Assembly: GCA_964507825.1 (NCBI GenBank)
Contig: CAZDQM010000012.1
Location: 1-13,025 of the forward strand
DNA length: 13,025 nt
DNA from: JAWVZS01 sp964507825
Lineage (GTDB): Archaea > Thermoproteota > Nitrososphaeria > Nitrososphaerales > Nitrosopumilaceae
Direction of reading: 5' to 3'
The first letter of the stretch is position 1, and every line of letters starts with the position of its first letter. Positions 1 to 6,597 of this stretch are shown piece after piece. The translations under genes and the position numbers were made by a program. The notes below the pieces were generated by a model. The model worked only from the letters and a program-made list of their open reading frames with translations, was not told the origin of the DNA and did not search any database.

Positions 1-160
1 GCCGCCGGCTCGGATAGCGGCGGCGACATGCATTCTGAAGGAATACTAGAGGAGATGGCATGTCCCTTGGGCGGATTTGCACTATCTCGATATGGTCAGG
101 CGTCAGGTCACCAACTTGAGAGAATTTCAGGTCACAATACAACCCGCCCCCTGACTGTCA
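1..160. other. Unresolved left-edge coding region (partial gene, direction uncertain)
   Basis: Three readings are possible and none can be proved from this fragment. On the plus strand one frame is open from base 2 and ends at TAG 47-49, giving a C-terminus that reads PPARIAAATCILKEY, which looks like an ordinary helical protein tail. A second plus frame is open from base 1 to a TAA at 166-168. On the minus strand a frame is open from TTG at 140-142 out through base 1, starting LYCDLKFSQVGDLTPDHIEI, and an AT-rich box sits about 25 bp upstream of that TTG, as expected for a leaderless archaeal gene. I favour either the plus-strand tail ending at 49 or the minus-strand start at 142. Neither gives a recognisable family. 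Confidence 0.3.
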
Positions 161-171
161 AAAATTAAATA
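161..171. promoter_or_regulatory. TATA-like box, possibly bidirectional
   Basis: The run AAAATTAAATA is the only strong AT box between the left-edge region and the gene at 195. Its centre is about 27 bp upstream of the ATG at 195 on the plus strand and about 25 bp upstream of a TTG at 142 on the minus strand. Both distances suit an archaeal TATA box with a leaderless transcript. Use in the plus direction is likely; use in the minus direction depends on whether the left-edge minus-strand frame is real. Confidence 0.5.
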
Positions 172-194
172 CCCTTACCCTAGATTCAAGAGCA

Positions 195-452
195 ATGGGG
201 GCACACAACAACGTTCACATTCCAAAGGAATCTTGGCCGCGATGGACATGGTACGCAATCGAGTTTGGAATCGTTCTGGCCGTCTCCATGCTGGTTTCAA
301 GGGAGATTGTAAACCTTTTCGAGGGCCTTGCTCCAGACATGCAAAACTGGGTCTTCTTTGGGGCCGTGGGGGGCATCTTTATCGGATGGTACCTGCTCTT
401 GCGCGCGCTTGTCTTTAAAAAGCCGATTCTTGGAAACCGGTACGCAAGCTAG
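195..452 (+). CDS. Small two-helix membrane protein, function unknown
   Basis: This 85-residue protein has a short polar N-terminus (residues 1-18) followed by two hydrophobic stretches, about residues 20-40 and 52-71, joined by an acidic loop with the sequence EGLAPDMQN. It ends in a basic tail, which would suggest an N-in/C-in hairpin in the membrane. I do not recognise the family; it resembles the many lineage-specific small membrane proteins of Thaumarchaeota. The ATG at 195 is favoured because an AT box lies about 27 bp upstream, giving a leaderless message with no ribosome binding site. Its TAG stop overlaps the TAG stop of the convergent queC gene within the palindrome CTAG. Confidence 0.75.
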   Translation: MGAHNNVHIPKESWPRWTWYAIEFGIVLAVSMLVSREIVNLFEGLAPDMQNWVFFGAVGGIFIGWYLLLRALVFKKPILGNRYAS

Positions 453-1126
453 CCTAGATATACCGTCTCGTCTCTGATACCTGACTCTTCAAATGCGGCC
501 CTTCTATTATTGCATGACTCGCATCTCCCACAGTGGATATCCCCGTCTGCATAACAGCTCCACGCCTTGAATATTTGATCGCCTAGATTCCGGTATCCGA
601 GGCTGATCAAATCACCCTTTGAACAGCCTTCTATATACGGGGACAGGATGGTAACCGTGCGGCGTATCCCCATCCTGATCCCGTCAACCTCCCCCTCGTT
701 TAGCGCATCTTCCATCCTTTTTGCAAACTTTGGTCTACAATCCGGATAATGTGAATCGCCCATGTGCGCTCCATAGGCCACCACCGATGCACCAAGCGTA
801 TGCGCCCAAGCAGTCGCAATCGTGAGAAAGACTGCATTTCTTACCGGAACCACTATCGAGTACTCGAATTTTTCAGGAATACCCTTACCGGAATCCGTCA
901 GAACGTTGGTGTCCCCATAAATCTCACCCATGAATCCAATATCTATAACCCTGTGGCGCTTTAACCCGATTATACCTGCAAGCCTTTTTGCAGCCCTGAT
1001 CTCTCCGCCGGCCTTTTGTCCATAAGAGAACGTGATTCCATACAGATCATATTTTTTACTTAATTCCGATGCATAGCAAACGGAATCCATTCCGCCGCTG
1101 AATATGATTACCGCCTTTTCTGTCAT
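449..1126 (-). CDS. queC: 7-cyano-7-deazaguanine (preQ0) synthase QueC
   Basis: QueC turns 7-carboxy-7-deazaguanine into preQ0 using ATP and ammonia. In archaea preQ0 is inserted into tRNA and converted to archaeosine at position 15. The 225-residue protein has the PP-loop ATP-pyrophosphatase motif SGGMDS at residues 10-15, the VPVRN motif at 93-97, a central DCRPKF stretch at 129-134, and a C-terminal zinc site formed by C191, C199, C202 and C205 (HCGRCESC followed by NRR). The length is normal for the family. The ATG lies 8 bp after the thrB stop, so it is probably the last gene of a GPN GTPase-thrB-queC transcript. No other archaeosine gene (tgtA, arcS, queD, queE) is visible in the window. 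Its stop codon overlaps that of the convergent gene at 195-452. Confidence 0.93.
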   Translation of the reverse strand: MTEKAVIIFSGGMDSVCYASELSKKYDLYGITFSYGQKAGGEIRAAKRLAGIIGLKRHRVIDIGFMGEIYGDTNVLTDSGKGIPEKFEYSIVVPVRNAVFLTIATAWAHTLGASVVAYGAHMGDSHYPDCRPKFAKRMEDALNEGEVDGIRMGIRRTVTILSPYIEGCSKGDLISLGYRNLGDQIFKAWSCYADGDIHCGRCESCNNRRAAFEESGIRDETVYLG

Positions 1127-1134
1127 CTATTATA

Positions 1135-2061
1135 TTATCCTCGTTTAATCACTACTGCCCCGGTACTAGGCCTGCAGACTATGGTCCGCGATTCGGTCCC
1201 GGCGGAACTAAACCCGCGCCTCATGGCCTGCGCTATTATACCTGCATCAGATCCGGGGCCACAAAATGCAATGACAGATGGCCCGGCACCACTGATGGTC
1301 ACCCCTAGGGCGCCTGCCCTTGTCGCATTCCTCTTTACCTGGTCAAAGCCTGGAATCATGTGCCTTCTCGCGGGCTCTACAATCACGTCCCTGACCGAGT
1401 TTCCTATAATTACGATATCTTTTTTGAAGAATCCCGCAACCATGGAGCTCGCATTTGAAAGATTGGCAATTGATTCTACTAGGCCGACTCGTGACGGGAT
1501 TACGCTTCTAGATATCATGGTCTTTTTCTTGGGTGTTTTCAGCTCTGGTATTGCAACGCACATGACCAGATCTCTTGGCGGCCTAACGCCGATTACATTC
1601 AAGGGATTCGTCCTCACGATTACGAAACCGCCTAGGACCGCGGCTGCAACATTGTCATAATGGACCGAGCCTGCCGATGCCTTCTCACCGACCCCTGCAT
1701 ACTCGACTAGCCTGTTGCCGTCCATTCCTAATCCGAACAGCTCGTTCATTGCCACGGCCGCCGCGGCAGCCGATGCCGCACTGCTACCCATGCCAAACCC
1801 CGCAGGCACGCCCTTGCTGATTTGAATCTCCAAACCTCCCGTAATCCCAAACTTTCTTGCAATGTTCCGGACCACCAGCCCGGCGGTATTCTTGGAGACT
1901 GCAAGGGGAACGTCGTCTTTTGATGTAATGCCGATGCCCTTTTTTCGCTTTTTTGCCACGGTGATCGTGTCGTAAAACGCGTTTACCGCAAGTCCAAACA
2001 CGTCAAACCCCGGCCCCAAGTTAGCAGTTGATGAGGGGGCCCTCACCGTAACTTTATCCAT
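1135..2061 (-). CDS. thrB: Homoserine kinase (GHMP family)
   Basis: Homoserine kinase phosphorylates L-homoserine with ATP to O-phosphohomoserine, the step before threonine synthase. The 308-residue protein shows the three GHMP kinase motifs: an N-terminal PSSTANLGPGFDVFGLA (residues 9-25) typical of ThrB, the glycine/serine-rich phosphate-binding loop PAGFGMGSSAASA (86-98), and the C-terminal GVTISGAGPSV (253-263). The length matches the family. The ATG overlaps the TGA stop of the upstream GPN GTPase gene by one base (TGATG), suggesting coupled translation. No threonine synthase or homoserine dehydrogenase gene is present nearby, so the pathway is scattered in this genome. Confidence 0.93.
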   Translation of the reverse strand: MDKVTVRAPSSTANLGPGFDVFGLAVNAFYDTITVAKKRKKGIGITSKDDVPLAVSKNTAGLVVRNIARKFGITGGLEIQISKGVPAGFGMGSSAASAAAAAVAMNELFGLGMDGNRLVEYAGVGEKASAGSVHYDNVAAAVLGGFVIVRTNPLNVIGVRPPRDLVMCVAIPELKTPKKKTMISRSVIPSRVGLVESIANLSNASSMVAGFFKKDIVIIGNSVRDVIVEPARRHMIPGFDQVKRNATRAGALGVTISGAGPSVIAFCGPGSDAGIIAQAMRRGFSSAGTESRTIVCRPSTGAVVIKRG

Positions 2062-2843
2062 CAGTCTTCTATCTCCTCGCCCCGGTTTATGATTCTGCTT
2101 AACGCGCCCTCCAAGTTACTCATGCCGTCCCCCGTCACATTAGATATCGGGATTAATCCCTGTGCGAAACCACCTAGATTCATTCCCCTCAGGATGTTTG
2201 TGGTCAGCGCGTAGGTTTCACCATCGGCCTGTTCAGATACCGCGTTTTCTAGCTCCCTTAGGCTTGCACTCCACCTGAGAATCTCGCCCAATTTTTCCCC
2301 AATGATATCGGACTTTGTAACCACGTTAACGGTGCCGCGCCTTAACCTGAGTCTGATTGACGTTGCAAGCAGTGCAATGGATACAAAGTTTGTCGGGGAG
2401 GTAATCAGCGCCCCGTCAAAGAGAAAGACCGATGCGCTTTCATCTGACTTTATACTGTCAAGTATAAAGGGCCCACTTGACCTGTATGCAAACAGCTCAA
2501 TCTGTCCCGGCGTATCCACGATGAGATAGTCCGGGTTAACGCCTTGGACCTGGTTGTGTATATCATCAAACCTCGAGGCTACAAGATCACTTGCCATGAT
2601 CAGGGCGCCATTGGGACCCAGATCATACTGCTTCATTATGGATATCAGATCAACATAATCCCTCACATCAACATCCGGGGTATATGGTAGGCTTTCCACA
2701 CCGGGATCCAAATTCAGCACTGCTGAGAACGCCCCGTTTCTGGTATAGTAATTGTGAAGCATTGATGACAGGAGTGACTTGCCCGAACCTGCGGTCCCAG
2801 TTACAAAAATCGACTTCAATCTTTCACTATACCCCCTTCCCAT
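2061..2843 (-). CDS. GPN-loop GTPase
   Basis: GPN-loop GTPases (PAB0955/Gpn1-3 type) are dimeric GTPases. The eukaryotic members assist RNA polymerase assembly and import; the archaeal role is unsettled. This 260-residue protein has the P-loop GTAGSGKS (residues 16-23), the NLDPG stretch with YTPDVDVRD (44-62), the diagnostic GPN tripeptide (76-78), the Walker B/G3 motif DTPGQ (110-114) and the G4 position TKSD (176-179), a variant of NKxD. The ATG at 2843 leaves nine residues before KSIFVTG. A TTG at 2819 would start the protein exactly where many family members start, and it fits better with a TATA-like box at 2858-2865, so the true start may be 2819. This is the first gene of a cluster with thrB and queC. 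Confidence 0.9.
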   Translation of the reverse strand: MGRGYSERLKSIFVTGTAGSGKSLLSSMLHNYYTRNGAFSAVLNLDPGVESLPYTPDVDVRDYVDLISIMKQYDLGPNGALIMASDLVASRFDDIHNQVQGVNPDYLIVDTPGQIELFAYRSSGPFILDSIKSDESASVFLFDGALITSPTNFVSIALLATSIRLRLRRGTVNVVTKSDIIGEKLGEILRWSASLRELENAVSEQADGETYALTTNILRGMNLGGFAQGLIPISNVTGDGMSNLEGALSRIINRGEEIED

Positions 2844-2857
2844 ATTTCAAACTAACA

Positions 2858-2865
2858 ATTTAACG
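2858..2865 (-). promoter_or_regulatory. TATA-like box for the GPN GTPase-thrB-queC cluster
   Basis: On the minus strand the box reads GTTAAATT. Its centre is about 18 bp from the ATG at 2843, too close for a leaderless ATG transcript, but it would give a transcript start near 2835 and a leader of about 16 nt for the alternative TTG start at 2819. It is the only good AT box between the two divergent genes on this strand. Confidence 0.4.
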
Positions 2866-2953
2866 GCAAAAATCCCCGCGCCCTATTATACATCCTGTAA
2901 TTGCGCCTCGGATATGCCAGCTATTACACGTGTTGAAAGATTTGGGCTTGCCT

Positions 2954-2976
2954 GTTGACGACCAATAATAGTCAAC
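2954..2976. repeat. Inverted repeat GTTGAC-N11-GTCAAC, possible operator
   Basis: Perfect 6-bp arms at 2954-2959 and 2971-2976 are separated by 11 bp. The repeat lies directly upstream of the TATA-like box of the flippase-like gene at 3008, a position where archaeal activators often bind. Such a short repeat can occur by chance, so the assignment is tentative. Confidence 0.3.
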
Positions 2977-2978
2977 TT

Positions 2979-2988
2979 TCATATTTGA
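2979..2988 (+). promoter_or_regulatory. TATA-like box for the gene at 3008
   Basis: The sequence TCATATTTGA is centred about 25 bp upstream of the ATG at 3008, which would make a leaderless transcript. The intergenic DNA between the divergent genes (2844-3007) shows no other gene. Confidence 0.4.
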
Positions 2989-3007
2989 ACTCATAAGAAA
3001 TTGGTAA

Positions 3008-4021
3008 ATGAACTGGAGACTCGTAGCCATTCCTGTAAGCATGATACCAATCATAATCATAGCAATCCAGTTTGACATCCGGGCCGAGGACGTGTTTGCC
3101 ATCGGGGCCATTCCGTTTGCGGCAGCCGTATTTGCCATGATGGCAAAGCTGGCAATACAAGGCTTCAAATTCAGCTATATCGCAAGACACTACCTTGGAG
3201 GCATAGACTCGGTATGGAAGATGGCCGGCGTAAGGGTCGGCAGCGAATTCATCAAATTCACGACCCCGATGTTTGTCGGAGCCGAGTTCGTGGTGATATA
3301 CTGGATGCACAAAAAAGGCGTCCAGCCATCCAAGGCAATGTGGGTTGCAATCCTAGATATTGTGACCGAGGTCCTAGCAGGGGGGATCTTGTCAATTATT
3401 GCCGGCATACTGGCCATGATTTATGGTGCGTATATAGTCGGCATTATAATCCTGTGCACCAGCGTGTTTGTTACGTCGCTGTGGATGGCACTCTTCTTCT
3501 TATCCTCCAAGAGGACATTTCAGATCCCGCGGATCATCAAGACCGTGACCGAAAGACTCGGTAAGGAAAAGGGGAAAAAATACATCGAGCAGTCCAACAT
3601 GTGGATGAAGGAGATATGCGTCATGAGCAGGGAAAACCTGCACAAAAGGGAGTCCAAGGACGTTTTTGTAAAGAGCTTTGCAATGTCGCTGGCCTCTTGG
3701 ATATTTTACGGAATATCATTTATGATAATTGCATCGGGTATTGGGTACCATATAGGCGCATTTGATTCCGTCATGGCCGTGATGGGGGCAAATGCAATCG
3801 GCAACCTGCCCATCACCGTCGGCGGCTCCGGCCTAGCAGAATTTGGCATAGTGGCATACCTTAACAACCTGAATCCGTTTGATCTGAGTGCAATAGAGCG
3901 TACAATCGAGTGGAATGCCGTTATAGCGTGGAGGATAGCCACGTACTATATCCCAATAGGTGTGACATGGCTCCTTCTGATAAAGCTGGCATTAATCAAA
4001 TACGACAAAAAGATCACATGA
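3008..4021 (+). CDS. Flippase-like integral membrane protein (LPG synthase TM / UPF0104 family)
   Basis: This 337-residue protein is dominated by hydrophobic segments, roughly eight membrane helices, for example about residues 5-22, 30-50, 112-140, 143-165, 222-245 and 314-331. The region LPITVGGSGLAEFGIVAYL (residues 261-279) and the later WRIATYYIP match the conserved core of the lysylphosphatidylglycerol synthase membrane-domain family (UPF0104, AglD-like). Members lacking a soluble catalytic domain are thought to move lipid-linked intermediates across the membrane or to act in lipid modification. Here no glycosyltransferase or acyltransferase domain is attached and none lies beside it, so the substrate is unknown. 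A basic cytoplasmic loop (residues 168-210) separates two groups of helices. It is likely to be monocistronic, with its own leaderless promoter. Confidence 0.78.
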   Translation: MNWRLVAIPVSMIPIIIIAIQFDIRAEDVFAIGAIPFAAAVFAMMAKLAIQGFKFSYIARHYLGGIDSVWKMAGVRVGSEFIKFTTPMFVGAEFVVIYWMHKKGVQPSKAMWVAILDIVTEVLAGGILSIIAGILAMIYGAYIVGIIILCTSVFVTSLWMALFFLSSKRTFQIPRIIKTVTERLGKEKGKKYIEQSNMWMKEICVMSRENLHKRESKDVFVKSFAMSLASWIFYGISFMIIASGIGYHIGAFDSVMAVMGANAIGNLPITVGGSGLAEFGIVAYLNNLNPFDLSAIERTIEWNAVIAWRIATYYIPIGVTWLLLIKLALIKYDKKIT

Positions 4022-4032
4022 AACTGATCAGC

Positions 4033-4048
4033 GGCGCGACGACGCGCC
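4033..4048 (+). other. GC-rich hairpin after the flippase-like gene
   Basis: GGCGCG at 4033-4038 and CGCGCC at 4043-4048 form a perfect 6-bp stem with a four-base loop (ACGA), 11 bases after the TGA at 4019-4021. There is no T-run behind it, so it is not a classical intrinsic terminator. It may mark or protect the 3' end of the message. The rest of the 4022-4179 gap holds only AT-rich patches and the promoter of the next gene. Confidence 0.3.
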
Positions 4049-4148
4049 TACCGGACAAAATATACCAATCAATAAATTTGCGACCGCGTATGGTGTGGAC
4101 ATGCGGCCCGCGTGCCTGCTGTCGGATTTTACGATTATATGCAAGCTA

Positions 4149-4158
4149 GGGTTATAAG
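4149..4158 (+). promoter_or_regulatory. TATA box for the 4180-6118 gene pair
   Basis: GGGTTATAAG is a good archaeal TATA box centred about 26 bp upstream of GTG 4180-4182. This spacing makes the GTG the first codon of a leaderless message and is the main reason for choosing that start. Confidence 0.6.
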
Positions 4159-4179
4159 CGATCAGCCGGTATTGTATTC

Positions 4180-4566
4180 GTGCCGGGCAAGGATATTGAG
4201 GTTCCAAAGGAGCTGCGCCAGTTCATGCTAGAGGGCGCAGAGGAGACGCGCCTAGGCAACAAAGCTGGGGCAATAAGGCAGTATCGGTACGGCAACCTGC
4301 ACATTCGCGAATACGCTGACAAGTATCTTGTTCACACCGACAGGGTTGATCCACGGCGGGATCCGCTGGGGCACTTGGTTTGCGACGCCCCCGAGATACT
4401 AGTAGGCATTGCATGTGCCATCCTAGGCGGAAAGGAGGCGGCCTCCTTAGTTTACAAGAATTCCAATTCACCAAAACTTTCAGCGGCCGCCGCGCTTGCT
4501 TTAGCAATTCCACTGGGCTGTGCAGGATATTTTCTGACCAAGGCGGCCAAAAAGAGCCTAGAGTGA
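4180..4566 (+). CDS. Small membrane-anchored protein paired with a UbiB-like kinase
   Basis: This 128-residue protein starts at GTG. It has a charged soluble N-terminal half with the stretch YRYGNLHIREYADKYLVH (residues 35-52), then DPLGHLVCDAPEILVG, a weakly hydrophobic segment about 72-90, and a C-terminal membrane helix about 101-120 followed by KAAKKSLE. I recognise no domain with a known function; the composition suggests a cytoplasmic domain tethered to the membrane. The gene ends 7 bases before the ATG of the UbiB/ABC1-like kinase, so the two are probably cotranscribed and may act together at the membrane. That partnership is inferred from position only. Confidence 0.7.
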   Translation: MPGKDIEVPKELRQFMLEGAEETRLGNKAGAIRQYRYGNLHIREYADKYLVHTDRVDPRRDPLGHLVCDAPEILVGIACAILGGKEAASLVYKNSNSPKLSAAAALALAIPLGCAGYFLTKAAKKSLE

Positions 4567-4573
4567 TGTTCTG

Positions 4574-6118
4574 ATGCTACTGAGAACCGCGCACGTGCTA
4601 CTCAAGCTATTACCCGTCGCACTAGCCCTAAGACGGGACAGGAAGGAATGGGCAGACAGGGGGGAAAAAGGAACCAATGTTGAAAAATATCGCAAGAATG
4701 CAAGGCGCGCGCTTGGCGCGTTCCTGACACTCGGCCCGGTATACATCAAGCTGGGACAGTGGCTTTCATCCCGTGCGGACATCTTGCCGTATCCGTACAT
4801 GGAGGAGCTTGCAAAGCTGCAAGATAGTGTACCCGTTGCCCCATTTGACAAGGTAAGGCCGGTGATTGAAAAGGAGTTTGGACCGATAGATGCTACATTT
4901 GAAGAGTTTGAGTCCGAGGCGCTATCCGGCGCATCCCTGGGCCAGGTATACCGGGCAAAGCTCAACAACCAGCAGATAGTCGTCAAGGTCAAGCGGCCCG
5001 GGATTGAGGATATAGTCAACAAGGATCTTAGGGTCATAAAAAAAATCCTCCCCCTAGGGTTGCGGTTTGTGGATCCCAACCTGGGGTTTTCGGCCAAGGC
5101 AATGCTTTCCCAGTTTATAGATACGATACGCGAGGAGCTAGACTATCGGATAGAATCATCAAACCTAAGGCAGATCAAAGACAACATGAAAAACTCACCC
5201 GTCCTAATCCCCGAAATATATGACGAGTATTCCTCGGAAAACATCCTTACCATGGAATACATTCCTGGAATTAAAATCACAAACATCAGCGCGCTTGACG
5301 ACAAAAAAATCGACAGGACCAGGCTTGTCATCGACGTGCACAAGGTCTTCTTTACAATGCTCCTGCGGCACTCTGTATTCCACGCCGACCCGCATCCGGG
5401 CAACATATCGGTGGCCGATGACGGCAGGCTGATCTTGTATGATTATGGAATGGTGGGGCGTCTTGACGACGAGTCAAGGAGGCACCTAGTCAGGCTGTAC
5501 CTTGCACTAGTAGAAAAGAACCCGTCCCGAACGGTCAATGCCATGAGCATGCTTGGAATGCTCACGCCGGACTTTAACCGTTCTGTGATCGAGCAGGCAA
5601 TAGATCTTACGGTACAGGCGCTGCACGGGCGCAAACCCTCGGAGATGGAGGTGAGCAGTCTCATGGAGATTGCCAACAGGACAATGAGCAGGTTTCCATT
5701 CGTCCTGCCCAAGCACCTCGCACTGTACATGAGGATGGCATCGATAATCGAGGGCATCTACAAGACGCATGACGTTGATTTCAAGTTTGTAAATGTCTTA
5801 AAGGAGATACTTGAGGAGGAAGACCTTGTCAGGGATGCATATATTGAGGAGCTAAAATACTCGTTTACAAAATTCACAAAGGCGGTGGAAGCCACGTTGT
5901 CCATCGCGCCAGAACTCCAGCGATATATTGATGAGAGCCGTTCCATCCAACTGCAATCCAGGCCACGATCCAACACTCTACTGTCCGGAAGCATACTCTC
6001 ATCCGCGGTCTTTGTCGGCTCTGCGCTAGTCTACTCGTCGGGGGAGGCGGCAGGAATTGCAGGAATGATCGGCTCCGTTATAATCATGGCTATATTTGCG
6101 GCGTTTGGCAGACGATAA
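4574..6118 (+). CDS. ABC1/UbiB/AarF-family atypical protein kinase
   Basis: UbiB/ABC1/COQ8 proteins are membrane-associated protein-kinase-like ATPases linked to quinone synthesis and lipid homeostasis. The 514-residue protein carries the family signatures: the KxGQ motif at K59-Q62 (YIKLGQW, followed by SSRADILP), the alanine/glycine loop LSGASLGQVYRA (117-128), the nucleotide-binding lysine K138 in VVKVKRPG, EELDYRIES (187-195), the catalytic loop HADPHPGN (270-277), and DYG (290-292) in the place of DFG. Two membrane helices close the C-terminus (about 468-490 and 495-511), as in bacterial UbiB. In an archaeon it probably acts in isoprenoid quinone or membrane-lipid metabolism, but no quinone synthesis gene lies nearby. 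Its TAA stop directly abuts the stop of the convergent hsp20 gene. Confidence 0.9.
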   Translation: MLLRTAHVLLKLLPVALALRRDRKEWADRGEKGTNVEKYRKNARRALGAFLTLGPVYIKLGQWLSSRADILPYPYMEELAKLQDSVPVAPFDKVRPVIEKEFGPIDATFEEFESEALSGASLGQVYRAKLNNQQIVVKVKRPGIEDIVNKDLRVIKKILPLGLRFVDPNLGFSAKAMLSQFIDTIREELDYRIESSNLRQIKDNMKNSPVLIPEIYDEYSSENILTMEYIPGIKITNISALDDKKIDRTRLVIDVHKVFFTMLLRHSVFHADPHPGNISVADDGRLILYDYGMVGRLDDESRRHLVRLYLALVEKNPSRTVNAMSMLGMLTPDFNRSVIEQAIDLTVQALHGRKPSEMEVSSLMEIANRTMSRFPFVLPKHLALYMRMASIIEGIYKTHDVDFKFVNVLKEILEEEDLVRDAYIEELKYSFTKFTKAVEATLSIAPELQRYIDESRSIQLQSRPRSNTLLSGSILSSAVFVGSALVYSSGEAAGIAGMIGSVIIMAIFAAFGRR

Positions 6119-6481
6119 TCATTCTGTCATTTTTTGGGTTCTAAACGGGATGACCACGGCCAGAATGCCGTCTGCAAGCCTTGCGGACTCTACTACTTCC
6201 TCACCGGCCTTGATCTCTACTGGCAACCTGATCTTCTTGTCTATCTTACCGGGCCTTTGGTTGCAGATCAGCGATTCACCTGCCTTCTCTGCCGGCTTGA
6301 CTGCACTGATATGTAAAATGTTGGCATAAAGCCGAACAGATACGTCCTTTTTGTCAAAGCCAGGCAGGTCTGCCGTTACCGTAATTTTATTTTCATGGAC
6401 TCGCATGTCGACTGGAGGCAGGACAAACTCGTAAAATTCTCTGGACTTGTTTCCAAGATCCCTTGTAACTATATCTACCAT
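6119..6481 (-). CDS. Small heat-shock protein, Hsp20/alpha-crystallin family
   Basis: Hsp20 proteins are ATP-independent holdases that bind unfolding proteins. The 120-residue product has a short N-terminus, then an alpha-crystallin domain from about residue 25 (VDMRVHENKITVTADLPGF) to the hallmark ADGILAVVIPF (103-113), with RLPVEI before it. The C-terminal extension after VIPF is only a few residues long and lacks a clear separate I-x-I tail motif, which could limit oligomer size. The ATG at 6481 is chosen over an in-frame ATG at 6544 because the latter lies upstream of the TATA box at 6520-6530 and so could not be transcribed from it. The gene converges on the UbiB-like gene with no spacer. 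Confidence 0.88.
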   Translation of the reverse strand: MVDIVTRDLGNKSREFYEFVLPPVDMRVHENKITVTADLPGFDKKDVSVRLYANILHISAVKPAEKAGESLICNQRPGKIDKKIRLPVEIKAGEEVVESARLADGILAVVIPFRTQKMTE

Positions 6482-6506
6482 TGATTCGAGTCCCAACCTG
6501 CTACAG

Positions 6507-6530
6507 GCCGGATGCCGGCTATATATTAAA
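6507..6530 (-). promoter_or_regulatory. hsp20 promoter with hyphenated palindrome GCCGG-ATG-CCGGC
   Basis: A strong TATA box reads TTTAATATATA on the minus strand (6520-6530), predicting a transcript start near 6498 and a leader of about 17 nt before the ATG at 6481. Between the TATA box and the predicted start lies a perfect 5-bp inverted repeat with a 3-bp spacer (6507-6519). Archaeal repressors, including heat-shock repressors such as Phr of Pyrococcus, commonly bind there and block RNA polymerase. The palindrome is observed; its regulatory role is inferred. Confidence 0.5.
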
Positions 6531-6597
6531 TCACTTCTAATCATGGAATCCCTTGAACCGTCTTACTCTGGGCGCGTCCGTTGGATTCGGCCGCGGC

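Noticed and set aside
1181..1660. Long open frame on the plus strand opposite thrB
   Set aside because: It is antisense to a clear homoserine kinase, has no family signature, and has a low-complexity hydrophobic composition typical of a shadow frame.
4080..4135. GC-rich stretch after an AT box in the 4022-4179 gap, considered as a small RNA
   Set aside because: Only short imperfect stems can be drawn, and no C/D-box, tRNA or other RNA signature is present.
4558..5097. Open frame of 179 codons on the minus strand opposite the UbiB-like gene
   Set aside because: It is serine/leucine-rich as expected for the complement of the real gene, with no recognisable domain.
6482..6544. Upstream ATG extending Hsp20 by 21 residues
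   Set aside because: The extension covers the TATA box and palindrome and would lie upstream of the predicted transcript start.
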